Shown piece after piece: positions 35,178 through 44,500 of a stretch of 64,000 nucleotides of DNA (the first letter of the stretch is position 1; each line of letters begins with the position of its first letter). Below the pieces are notes generated by a model. That model had not been told where the DNA came from. It did not search any database and was given only the letters and a program-made list of their open reading frames with translations. A program made the position numbers and the translations under genes. Origin of the DNA: CBDIBC01 sp965276635 (GTDB lineage: Bacteria; Actinomycetota; Acidimicrobiia; Acidimicrobiales; Palsa-688); contig CBDIBC010000004.1 in assembly GCA_965276635.1 (NCBI GenBank), positions 1 through 64,000 on the forward strand, written 5' to 3'.

Positions 35178-35777
35178 GTGCCAGGCCCCGCCGAACGTTG
35201 GAACCACAACATCCAGTACCACTCGGTCATCCTCGGCGCCGTGCCCGATGGCTGCACCCATGCCCTCGACGTCGGGTGCGGTGAGGGCCACCTCACCCGC
35301 GCACTCCATCCACTCGTACCACACGTCGTCGGTATCGATTCGGACGAAGCGAGCATCGACCTCGCCCGTTCACAGGACTCTGCCGGCATCGACTACGTCG
35401 TCGGTGACGTGCTCACCCACCCCTTCGAGCCGGCCAGCTTCGACCTGGTCACGGCAGTAGCGTCACTCCATCACATGGACGCCACCGCCGGGCTCGAACG
35501 GATGGCCAGCCTCCTCCGTCCCGGCGGGCTGCTGGCGATCCTCGGGCTGGCGCGAAGTCGCCACCCAGCGGACTTTGCCCTCGATCTGGCCGCCGTCGTC
35601 GGCTCGCGGATCCACCGACTGACCAAGGCGGTCTGGGCGCAGCCGTCTCCGACGGTCTGGCCCCCGCCCGAGACCTACAGAGGGATGCGAGCGCTGGCCT
35701 CTCGGGTGCTTCCCGGTTGCCGCTATCGCCAACATCTGCTGTGGCGCTACTCCCTCGTCTGGACGAAGGCGCCATGA
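35178..35777 (+). CDS. Class I SAM-dependent methyltransferase
   Basis: The 199-residue protein has a methyltransferase fold: ALDVGCGEGHLTRAL (SAM loop), VVGIDSDEASIDLAR, DYVVGDVLTHPFE, FDLVTAVASLHHMD and LLRPGGLLAILGLAR. The C-terminal part ends WAQPSPTVWPPPETYR then LLWRYSLVWTKAP, as in small-molecule methyltransferases of the methyltransf_11/25 group. The substrate is unknown. The GTG at 35178 has AAGG about 10 bp before it. It converges on the DUF2510 gene with 19 bp between them. Confidence 0.93.
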   Translation: MPGPAERWNHNIQYHSVILGAVPDGCTHALDVGCGEGHLTRALHPLVPHVVGIDSDEASIDLARSQDSAGIDYVVGDVLTHPFEPASFDLVTAVASLHHMDATAGLERMASLLRPGGLLAILGLARSRHPADFALDLAAVVGSRIHRLTKAVWAQPSPTVWPPPETYRGMRALASRVLPGCRYRQHLLWRYSLVWTKAP

Positions 35778-35796
35778 GGCGGCGGGGCGACCTCGT

Positions 35797-36564
35797 CTAT
35801 CCGGGCGGTCTGGTCAGGGCCACTGCGGCCCGGTGGTTCACGCCCACGGCGCGGACGAGACCGATGACGCTGATCACGATGTACAGGTAGGCCACCGCGG
35901 TGAGCGCCACCAGGACGGCGCCGAGCGGACGGGCCTCGGCCAGGGCCACGAGCACGCCGATCTGGAGCAGGCCGACGACCAGGTAGAGGACCCATGGGAA
36001 CATGCCGCGCCGACGGACGGGATGATCGGACGGCAGGAGGTCGCGCATGGCTCGCTACGGGATGAAGAAGTTGACGATGGGTACGAACCAGGCGCCGATA
36101 CCCCAGCCTGGTGTCTGGGCGGAGGGGTAGCGAAGCGCGCCGGCCAGCTCGGCCGCCCGGAACTGCCAGACCAGGAACGGGATCCCGCCGGCGAGGAACA
36201 CGTCACCCGCGTAGCCTGCTCGGGGGGCGGACGGCAGCTTCTGGGAGGAGTAGGCGGGTGTGCCGGCCTGATCGAGGACGACGTTGAGGTGGTGGAAGTT
36301 CCGCTGCCATGCCGCGGCTTGCGCGAGCTCGATGAGCGCCACCAGCACGATGCCGAACCCGTAGACCACGACCCCGTACAGCGCCCACCGCGCGGCCCGC
36401 TCCTCGGCCTCCAGTAGCTCCGCCAGCGAGCGACCGCTCCCTGGACCCGCAGGGAGATACTTCGGTTCCCGATCCTCGCTCCAGCGGCTGCCGTCCCACC
36501 AGCGCCACGACCGATCGTCGGTCGGATCCTGGTACCACCCGGGTGGCGCCCACGACCCGCTCAT
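35797..36564 (-). pseudogene. DUF2510-DUF4328 membrane protein split by an in-frame amber codon
   Basis: From the ATG at 36564 the protein opens with a DUF2510 motif (APPGWYQDPTDDRSWRWWDGSRW), then a hydrophobic DUF4328 domain (WALYGVVVYGFGIVLVALI and others) up to GIGAWFVPIVNFFIP, where a TAG stands at 36055-36057. The same frame continues at once with RAMRDLLPSDHP and two more membrane segments (FPWVLYLVVGLLQIGVLVA; VALTAVAYLYIVISVIGLV) to the stop at 35797. In DUF4328 proteins this position is normally IPYxAMRDL, so the TAG replaces a Tyr codon (TAC or TAT to TAG). The downstream part could start separately at the ATG at 36048. It is either a recent nonsense mutation or a base error. Confidence 0.82.
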
Positions 36565-36639
36565 TTGTCATCCTCCGCCACTCCGCCCACCGCACGAGTG
36601 TGGCAGAGCGACCTGGCATCCGCTCTGATGGCAGCCATG

Positions 36640-37191
36640 CAGATGACCGGTCTGGTGGGCAACGGGTTCGGCGCCGTCGCCGACGCCTTCGCCCGCAACT
36701 TCTCCCACGCGGGGAGTCGGCGCCCATATGGCCCTCTACCGGGAAGGGCGCCCGGTCGTCGACCTGTGGGCCGGCACCGCGGTCGCGGCCACCGGCCGGC
36801 CGTGGGCGGAGGACACCGTGGCCACCGTCTTCAGCTGAACCAAAGGGATTGATGGCCACATTTTGGTGAACATGTGATCCACGACGGACTGTCGAAGTGG
36901 GCGGGACCCGACTCCTCGATGCGCCCACTGTTGCCGTCGCGGCCGTCACCCAGGCGGAAAGGCCCGACGCGGTGTCGATGGTGCCGACCGCCTGCGGCCG
37001 CGGCTACGCCGTCGGACCCATGTCGCCGCCGGGCCGCACGCGTTCGGGCATCCCGGAGCGGGCTGGGTCCGGCGCCTTCGCCGATCCCGATGCCGGTATC
37101 GGCTTCATCGACGCCCGAACCTGATGCGCTTCGATCCCAAAGACACCCGGGCCGCCGACCTGGTCGACGCCGTGCACGTCGCGCTGGGCTG
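36640..37191 (+). pseudogene. Remnant of a serine hydrolase (beta-lactamase/esterase family)
   Basis: Pieces of an EstB-like serine hydrolase remain. MTGLVGNGFGAVADAFARNFSHAG is the N-terminal helix; after a frame change at 36720, MALYREGRPVVDLWAGTAV...GRPWAEDTVATVFS continues to an in-frame TGA exactly before TKG, where the catalytic S-x-x-K motif would be. Most of the catalytic domain is then missing. The C-terminus reappears around 37000-37190: ACGRGYAVGPMSPPG, FADPDAGIGF and DTRAADLVDAVHVALG. Stop, frameshift and a large internal deletion show real decay. The normal function was probably hydrolysis of an ester or beta-lactam. Confidence 0.78.
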
Positions 37192-37250
37192 ACCGGCCGG
37201 CGGCGGCCCTAGCTCGGGCTACTGCCCGCCGGTCGCTCGCCGCCGGGGCC

Positions 37251-37302
37251 CATCGTTCGCGCGTTCACCCAGACACGTAGCTGGGGTAACGCGCGAACGA
37301 TG
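37251..37302 (+). repeat. Very long inverted repeat (22-bp arms, 8-base loop)
   Basis: The left arm, 37251-37272, begins CATCGTTCGCGCGTT and the right arm, 37281-37302, ends AACGCGCGAACGATG. The outer 15 bp are perfect and the inner CACCCAG/CTGGGGT pair with two mismatches, leaving the loop ACACGTAG. No T-run follows. It lies 60 bp after the hydrolase remnant and 370 bp before phoU. It may be a terminator, a processing signal or the trace of an element end. Confidence 0.85.
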
Positions 37303-37670
37303 TGGCCGGGATACGGACGTCCGCCGCTCGTCGCCGCTCGCCGCCGCTCGGAGCCGCCCGCCGCCGGCGGTGTAGGTTCCCGCACCGTGGGGGAGATCGA
37401 GCCGCCGACGGGTTAACCAGCGCCGTCCGGACTTCCGCCTGCGGTCCCCGACGCTACCCGGCCCGCCGGTTGCGCGATGCATGCGAACCGCTGGCCATGC
37501 ACGGAGGTCGGTGGTGGCCGCCAGGTTCGCCTGGTTCGAGCCCGTCTGGCCGGGAGCGCGTGGGACCGGGCCCGAGCGCTCGTCACCCGTCATCCGGCTC
37601 CCGTCCCCGCTACGGTCGACGTCAACGTGGCCACCGACGCCGGCCGGGTCCCGGCCACTAGCCTCGGGGC
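37303..37670 (+). other. Gene-free stretch before phoU
   Basis: This 368-bp stretch has only weak open frames, without recognisable motifs. A short run of GCCGCTCG-type repeats (37320-37350) and the region just before the GTG of phoU are all that I see. No promoter motif stands out. It may be the tail of the decayed region. Confidence 0.5.
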
Positions 37671-38315
37671 GTGCCCGCTGAGCTGCGTGGTGAGTTCCAT
37701 CGGGACCTGGACAATCTGGACATCGCCCTGGGTGCCCTGATCACCCTGGTACCCGATGTCGTCACCAACGTCACCGCCGCGCTGGCGTCGCCGGATCGGG
37801 TCGCAGCCCACGAGGTGGTCCACTGGCGCTCGCTGATCGGCGACCTTTACGACGAGGTGGAGGCGACCGCGGAGCGCATCGTAGCCCGCCAGGCCCCGGT
37901 CGCCGGCGATCTGCGGTTCCTCCTGACGTGTGTCCGCCTGGTGCCGATCGTGGCCGACGCGGTCGACTTGGTTGCCGACCTGGCGTCGCCGGCGATGGGG
38001 ATGTTGGAAGGTCAGCTGTCGGGCCGGGTGGCGGTGCTGACCCGTGACATCGGCGGGGCGGCGGCCTCGGCCTGGACTGCAGTCGGTGACCTCTGGGACC
38101 GTCGTGACGTCGTGCGGGCCCAGGCGGTGCGTGACCGCGACGACGCCCTGGCCGACGTCCACTCGGCGTTGGCGGCCGAGCTGGCGACCGGGAGCCTGGA
38201 CTTGCCGGTGGCCCTGCAGATGGCGATCGTGGGGCGCTCCTACGAGCGGTTGGGCCGGGCGGCGACGACGGCGGGCCGGCTCATCGAGCCGTTGATCCGC
38301 CGGACCGTCGCCTGA
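37671..38315 (+). CDS. phoU: PhoU-like phosphate-signalling protein
   Basis: PhoU proteins modulate the Pst phosphate transporter and the PhoR kinase. The 214-residue protein has two three-helix bundles: ELRGEFHRDLDNLDIALGALITLV at the start, a metal-site stretch HEVVHWRSLIGDLYDEVEATAERIVARQAPVAGDLRFLLTCVRLVPIVADAVDLV, which is typical, and a second repeat ending GRSYERLGRAATTAGRLI. The GTG at 37671 starts the conserved first helix. No pst or phoR gene is nearby. Confidence 0.9.
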   Translation: MPAELRGEFHRDLDNLDIALGALITLVPDVVTNVTAALASPDRVAAHEVVHWRSLIGDLYDEVEATAERIVARQAPVAGDLRFLLTCVRLVPIVADAVDLVADLASPAMGMLEGQLSGRVAVLTRDIGGAAASAWTAVGDLWDRRDVVRAQAVRDRDDALADVHSALAAELATGSLDLPVALQMAIVGRSYERLGRAATTAGRLIEPLIRRTVA

Positions 38316-38344
38316 TCGCGAGCTGACGGCCGTAGGCTAGGGGG

Positions 38345-38743
38345 ATGGCACCCGAGGTCGAACGTTCCGACGACGAGTGGCGCGCCCAGCTGAGCCCGGA
38401 GCAGTTCGACGTGCTCCGCAAGAAGGGCACCGAGCGCCCCTGGTCCGGCAAGTACGTGAACAACCACGACGACGGCACCTACCGCTGCGCGGCATGCGGT
38501 GCCGCCCTTTTCGACTCGCACACCAAGTTCGAGTCCGGCAGCGGGTGGCCGAGCTTCACCGAGCCGGCCGTGGCCGAAGCGGTGGAGCTGCACAAGGACC
38601 GCAGCCACGGGATGCTCCGAACCGAGGTGACGTGCCGGCGCTGCGGGAGCCATCTGGGCCATGTCTTCGACGACGGTCCGCAACCCGCCGGGCAGCGCTA
38701 CTGCATGAACTCACTGTCGTTGGAGTTCGAGGCCAAGCCGTAG
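38345..38743 (+). CDS. msrB: Peptide-methionine (R)-S-oxide reductase
   Basis: MsrB repairs the R-epimer of oxidised methionine. The 132-residue protein contains two zinc CxxC pairs (YRCAACGAALF, VTCRRCGSHLGHVF), FESGSGWPSFTEP, and the catalytic Cys in GQRYCMNSLSLEF. This is the complete family pattern at normal length. The ATG at 38345 has GGGG upstream. It joins glutathione peroxidase and rubrerythrin as an oxidative-repair gene. Confidence 0.97.
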   Translation: MAPEVERSDDEWRAQLSPEQFDVLRKKGTERPWSGKYVNNHDDGTYRCAACGAALFDSHTKFESGSGWPSFTEPAVAEAVELHKDRSHGMLRTEVTCRRCGSHLGHVFDDGPQPAGQRYCMNSLSLEFEAKP

Positions 38744-38783
38744 GTAGGCCGACCGGACCCCGCCCATCGGTAGCCTGCCGCCC

Positions 38784-41582
38784 GTGGGTTGCCCGGGACC
38801 GTGTGAGCTGGGGCGCAGCGTGGTGGTGGCCGCCACCCAGGATGCGCCGGCGCCGTGGTCCGGCGCGTTGCGAGTGGAGATCGATGACCGCACCCTGATC
38901 GGGCCGGCGGAGGTGGTACGCCGCCTCCATCGAGCCTGGGCCGCTCGCGAGCCGATGGTCATCTCGCTGTCGGTCGACCCGGCCGCGTTTCGCGACCCGC
39001 AATCGCTGCGGGCTGAGCCGTGGACGCTGGAACCCGGCTTCGAGCTGTGGCAGGATCGCCTGCAGTTCGTGGTGTGGGCGAACAGCTACGACGCCCGTCG
39101 GGCCGACCAACCGCCGGTGTGGTGGTGGGGCCGGAAGGCCGCCCGGCTTGGCGCGTCCCTCCCACCCGACGCTGCCGGCCCTGGCGACGTCGTCGTGGCC
39201 GGCGCCGGCGCGGTGTGGATCGACGGCGGCCCTCGGACCGCATGGCCGGCCGGGGCGCTGGGCGGCGTCGGTGTGGTGCACCGCGAGAGCGTCGAGCGGG
39301 GCCGGCTCTCGGTGGCGTCGCCGGTGGCGCCGCCGGTGGCTGCCCTAGCAGCCGACCAGCTGGCGGCCGTGGCCCACGGCTCGGGGCCCGCCCGGATCAT
39401 CGCCCCCGCCGGGTCGGGCAAGACGCGGGTGCTCACCGAGCGGCTCCGCCATCTGGTGGTCGACCGGGGCTGGGAGCGCGACGCGGTGCTCGCGGTCGCC
39501 TACAACAAGAAGGCCCAGGAGGAGCTGGACGAACGCTGCCGGGACTTCGGGCCTCGCACCCGGACACTAAACGCCCTGGGGCTGGCCCTCCTCCGGCAGG
39601 CGAGCGCCGCGCCTCCGAAGGTGCTCGACGAACGCGAGGCCAGGCAGGTGGTGGAGACCCTCATGCCGTCGCGACGGTGGCGGGCGAACACCGACCCTGT
39701 CAGCCCCTACCTGGAGGGGCTCTCGCTCATCCGGATGGGACTGGTCGACCCCGAAGCGGTCGAGGCGTCTCGAGACGACGTCCCGGGCCTGGCCCGGATG
39801 TTCCCCGCCTACCGGGCGGCGCTGGCCGACCAGCGGGCGGTCGACTTCGACGAGCAGATCTACGCCGCCATCGAGCTGCTCCTCGCCGATGGCGCCATGC
39901 GCCTCGCCGCCCAGATCGAGCACCGTCACCTGCTCGTCGACGAGTTCCAGGATCTCACCCCGGCCCACGTCCTGCTGGTGCGCCTGCTGGCCGCCCCTGC
40001 CCTCGACGTGTTCGGCGTCGGCGACGACGACCAGGTCATCTACGGGCACGCCGGTGCGGACCCGGCGTTCCTGATCGCCTTCGACGAGCTGTTCCCGGCA
40101 GCGGCCAGCCACCCGCTGGAGGTCAACTACCGCTGCCCGCCTGGCGTGGTGGAGGTGGCCGCCACCCTGCTGTCGTACAACGACCGCCGGGTGGCCAAGG
40201 TCATCCGCTCGGGGCGGGCCGAAGGCGGCGAGGACGCAGTGGCGCCCGTCCTCCTCCGCCACCCCCCGGCAGCCGGCGCCGACGCCCTCGTCGACCAGGT
40301 CGGCGCCTGGCGCGACGCGGGTGTGCCCGCCGACGGGATCGCGGTGCTGTCGCGGGTGAACTCGCTGTTGCTCGCCCCCCACGTGGCCCTGGTCTCAGCG
40401 GGGGTGCCGGTCTCGTCCACCCTCCGCCCCGACGTCTTGGAGCGCACTGGGCTGCGGGCGGCGTTGGCCTATCTGCGCATCGCCACCGCGGCCGACGGGG
40501 CCATCGCCGCCCGCGACCTGGTCGAGGTCCTGCGACGACCGAGCCGGGGCCTGCCTCCGTGGTTCGCCGACCGGCTCCGCCGGCGCTCGACGTGGGGTCT
40601 GCCCGCGCTGTCGGCGATCGGTGCGTCGTTGGCGGACCGGGACGCCGGCAAGGTCGAGCAGTTCGTCGCCGACGTGGCTGCGGTGCGCAGCGCGGCCGGG
40701 GCATCGGCCGGGACTCCCGGCGGCGTGGCCGCCGGGCCGGTCGCCACCACCCAGTCGTTGTTGCGGGCGGTGCGCGAGGAGATCGGCCTCGGCGGGGCCA
40801 TGACCTTGCTCGATCGGTCTCGCGGTGGTGAGGGTGCCAGCCATCTCGACGACCTGGACGCCCTCGAGCAGGTCGCGGCGCTGCACCCCGACCCGACCAC
40901 CTTCGAGTCGTGGCTACGGGCCGGCTTCGCCCGCCAGTCGGACCCGGGGGGCGTGGTGCTCTCCACGGTGCACCGCGTGAAAGGCATGGAGTGGGACGCG
41001 GTGGCGGTGGTGGCGGTCAATGCCGGGGTCCTGCCGCACCGGCTGGCCGCCGACGAAGAGGAGGAGCGACGGGTCCTCCACGTGGCGGTCACCCGGGCCC
41101 GCCAGGCCCTCACTGTGCTGGCCGACCAGAGCCGGCCGTCGCCGTTCCTCGGCGAGCTGGAGGGCACGGCGACGCACGAGCGCCGGTCGCCACCCGCCGG
41201 CCGCTCGAGCGGCGGTGCCGGGAGCGGCGGTGCTGCGAGCGGCCGTGCCGGGGGACGGGGGAGCGACGCCCTTGGGGGAGGTCGGCGACAACCCGTCTCC
41301 CCCAGCGGCCCGCTGGAGGATGCCCTCCGGGCGTGGCGGCGGGAGCGCTGCCGGCGCGACAAGGTGTCGGCCTTCATCGTGTCGTCGGACCGCACGCTGC
41401 GTGCGGTGGCGGCGGCCCGCCCGATCACGCTGGTGGCCCTCCGGCAGGTGGAAGGGATCGGCCCGACCAAGCTGGAGCTGTACGGCGAGGAGATCCTCGC
41501 CGTCGTTGCCGCCTTTGGCGGAGACGACGAGTCTGGCGGTGACGAGGAGTCTGGCGCCGTCGATGGCGCCGCAGATCGTTAG
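38784..41582 (+). CDS. UvrD/Rep-type helicase with N-terminal extension and HRDC domain
   Basis: A superfamily 1 DNA helicase of 932 residues. Walker A (APAGSGKTRVLTERL) lies near residue 210, unusually late; about 180 residues before it (SLSVDPAAFRDPQSLRAEP, WQDRLQFVVWANSYD) are not helicase and I cannot name them. Further motifs: VAYNKKAQEEL (Ia), LLVDEFQDLTP (II), GVGDDDQVIYG (III), NYRCPPGVVEVA (IV), LSTVHRVKGMEWDAVAVV (V) and RRVLHVAVTRARQAL (VI). A Gly/Ser-rich linker leads to a C-terminal HRDC domain (LRAWRRERCRRDKVSAFIV, VEGIGPTKLELYG), which binds DNA. A UvrD-HRDC layout resembles actinobacterial UvrD2. It starts with GTG at 38784; the next gene starts 1 bp after its stop. Confidence 0.93.
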   Translation: MGCPGPCELGRSVVVAATQDAPAPWSGALRVEIDDRTLIGPAEVVRRLHRAWAAREPMVISLSVDPAAFRDPQSLRAEPWTLEPGFELWQDRLQFVVWANSYDARRADQPPVWWWGRKAARLGASLPPDAAGPGDVVVAGAGAVWIDGGPRTAWPAGALGGVGVVHRESVERGRLSVASPVAPPVAALAADQLAAVAHGSGPARIIAPAGSGKTRVLTERLRHLVVDRGWERDAVLAVAYNKKAQEELDERCRDFGPRTRTLNALGLALLRQASAAPPKVLDEREARQVVETLMPSRRWRANTDPVSPYLEGLSLIRMGLVDPEAVEASRDDVPGLARMFPAYRAALADQRAVDFDEQIYAAIELLLADGAMRLAAQIEHRHLLVDEFQDLTPAHVLLVRLLAAPALDVFGVGDDDQVIYGHAGADPAFLIAFDELFPAAASHPLEVNYRCPPGVVEVAATLLSYNDRRVAKVIRSGRAEGGEDAVAPVLLRHPPAAGADALVDQVGAWRDAGVPADGIAVLSRVNSLLLAPHVALVSAGVPVSSTLRPDVLERTGLRAALAYLRIATAADGAIAARDLVEVLRRPSRGLPPWFADRLRRRSTWGLPALSAIGASLADRDAGKVEQFVADVAAVRSAAGASAGTPGGVAAGPVATTQSLLRAVREEIGLGGAMTLLDRSRGGEGASHLDDLDALEQVAALHPDPTTFESWLRAGFARQSDPGGVVLSTVHRVKGMEWDAVAVVAVNAGVLPHRLAADEEEERRVLHVAVTRARQALTVLADQSRPSPFLGELEGTATHERRSPPAGRSSGGAGSGGAASGRAGGRGSDALGGGRRQPVSPSGPLEDALRAWRRERCRRDKVSAFIVSSDRTLRAVAAARPITLVALRQVEGIGPTKLELYGEEILAVVAAFGGDDESGGDEESGAVDGAADR

Positions 41583-41583
41583 C

Positions 41584-44500
41584 ATGGCTCAGCAGATGTC
41601 CCTAGCCTCCCCTCCAGTGCACCCCGCCGACGCGCCTGCGCCCGAGGCCCTCCCCACCCGGAAGCTCGGCTGGATCCGACGCTTGGCGCCGTGGCTGCGC
41701 CCGCATCGCCGCAAGGTCATCCTGGCCTTCGGGGGCGCCCTCTTCGGCAGCGCCCTCACGGCCATCGAGCCGGTCGTGGCCCGCCAGATCATCGACAACG
41801 TCATCATCGCTCGTCGCTCGTCGCTGGCCCCCTGGCTGGCCATTCTGGTGACCACCGCCGTCCTGGGCTTCGGCGCGGGATATGTCCGCCGTTTCGTCGG
41901 GGGCCGAGTGAGCCTGGACGTGCAGTTCGACCTGCGGAACGCCATCTTCGACCAGCTCCAACGGCTCGACTCGGCTCGCCACGACCAGCTGCAGACCGGG
42001 CAGCTGGTGTCACGGGCGAACTCCGATGTCGGCTTGTTGCAGGGGCTCCTGTCGTTCCTGCCGCTGATGAGCGGCAACATCCTGCTGCTGGTCGCCTCGG
42101 TGGCGATCATGTTCGTCCTGTCCCCGCTGCTGGCCCTGATCAGCCTCCTGGTCGTGCCCGCGTTATTCTTCGCCGCGTACCGGATGCGCATCCGTACCTT
42201 CCCGGCGGCCTGGGACGCCCAGCAGCGCGAAGGCGAAGTGGCCGTGGTGGTCGAGGAGGCAGTCTCCGGGGTCCGGGTCGTGAAGGGCTTCGGCCAGGAG
42301 CAGCGTGAGCTGCGGCACCTCACGGAGCGCGCACGCGTCCTCTACGCCTCGCGCCTGCGGGCCGTACGCCTCCAGGCCCGGTACCAGCCCATGCTGCAGT
42401 CCATCCCCGTCTTTGGCCAGGTGGGTGTCCTGGCTTTCGGGGGCTGGCTGGCCCTGCACCACCGCATCAGCATCGGGACCTTCCTGGCCTTCTCCACCTA
42501 TCTGGTGCAGCTGGCCGCACCGGCCCGGATGCTGGCCGCGGTGCTGCTCGTGGCCCAGCAGGCTCGGGCCGGAGCCGAGCGCGTCCTGGACCTGTTGGCG
42601 TCGAACCCCGTCGTGCAGGAGCGCCTTGGCGCCGACGAGCTCCCGGTCGCGCGCGGCGAGATCAGCTTCGACGACGTCGGCTTCGGGTACCTGGCCGCCG
42701 AGCCGGTGTTGCACGGCTTCGACCTGCACCTGTCAGCCGGGGAGCGCGTCGCGCTCGTCGGCACCTCCGGCTCGGGCAAGTCCACCGTGGCCCTGCTCCT
42801 GCCCCGCTTCTACGACGTGCGGTCCGGCGCGGTCCGGGTGGACGGTACCGACGTGCGCGACGTGACCCTGGATTCGCTGCGCGCCCAGATCGGGGTGGTC
42901 TTCGAGGAGAGCTTCTTGTTCTCCGACTCCATCCGGGCCAACATCGCCTACGGCGTCCCCGATGCCAGCGACGCTGCTGTGGAGGCTGCGGCCCGGGCCG
43001 CGGAGGCACACGAGTTCATCCTCGAGCTGGCCGATGGCTACGACACCGTGGTCGGAGAGCGGGGCTTGAGCCTCTCGGGCGGCCAACGCCAGCGCATCTC
43101 GCTGGCCCGGGCCCTCATCACCGATCCCCGCATCCTGATCCTGGATGACGCCACCAGTGCCATCGACGCCAGCGTCGAGGAAGAGATCCACGCCACCCTG
43201 AACCGGATCATGCAGGACCGCACGACCCTGCTGGTGGCCCACAGGCGATCCACCTTGGGCTTGGCCGATCGCATCGTCGTCGTCGACGGCGGCCGGGTGG
43301 TGGACCAGGGCAGCCACGCCGAGCTGCTCGACCGTTCGGTCACCTACCGGATGCTGCTGGCCGGGCCCGGCGACGCGTTCGACGAGTCGGGATCAGCGGC
43401 GGACGTGGCGGTGGGAGCAGACCGGGTCGTCGACGGTGTCACCCCGCGCCTATGGCCGGGACGCCAGCCCGGCACCAGCGGGGCAACGCTGGCCCTCGCC
43501 GGCCTGCGCCCGGTGCCGGCTGCGGCGGCCGGCACCGGGCGGATGGGTGGCGGCGGCGGTGGTGGTGGCGGTGGCGGGAACTGGATGGGTGCCCTCGCCC
43601 CCACACAGGAGCTGCTGGCCCAGGTCGCCGCCCTGCCGCCAGCGGTCGACCAACCCGGCGTCGACGAGGAGCGGGAGAGCGCCTACGATTCGCGCTTCAC
43701 CCTGCGACGCTTCCTGCAGCCCTACCGCTGGCAGCTGGCGCTGGGACTGACGCTCGTGCTGGTGGACGCGGCCGCCACCCTGGCCGGGCCCATCCTGATC
43801 CGGGCCGGTCTCGACGACGGCGTCGCCCGGCATTCGGTGGCGGTCCTGTGGTGGCTGTCCCTGGCGTTCCTCGGTGTGGCGCTCGGAGACCTGGTCGACT
43901 CCGTCCTCCAGGTGTTCGTCACCGGGCGGACAGCAGAACGGTTGCTGTTCTCGCTTCGCGTCCGCATCTGGTCCCACCTCCAGCGGCTGTCCATCGACTT
44001 CTACGAGCGGGAGATGGGCGGGCGGATCATGACGCGGATGACCACCGACGTCGACGCCCTGTCGAACCTCCTGCAGAGCGGCTTGATCAGTGCTTTGGTC
44101 GCCCTCTTCACGTTCCTCGGGGTGGGAGCGGCGCTCTTCGCATGGAACTGGGAGCTGGCGCTGGTCGCGCTGTCGGTGATGGTGCCGCTGGCCGCGGCCA
44201 CGGTGGTCTATCGCCGCTTGTCGGGCCGGGCGTACCGAAACGCCAGGGAGCGCATCGCCTTGGTGAACGCCAACATGCAGGAGAGCCTGTCAGGGGTGCG
44301 CGAGTCGCAGGCTTACGTCCGGCAGGGCCGGAACCGGCTGCACTTCCGGGACCTGGCCGGCAGCTATCTCGACGCCCGCGTGACGACCCAGCGCCTCGTG
44401 GCGCTGTACTTCCCGCTCGTGCAGATGCTCTCCTCGGTGGCGACCCTCATGGTGCTCGGTGTCGGTTCGGTCCTGATCGCCGATCACCGGCTCACCTCGG

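Noticed and set aside
37477..37740. Short open frame upstream of phoU
   Set aside because: It overlaps the phoU start in another frame and has no motif or ribosome site.
43548..43582. Frameshift in the Gly-run of the ABC exporter
   Set aside because: The repeat is risky for sequencing, but the frame is open and both halves are in the same frame.
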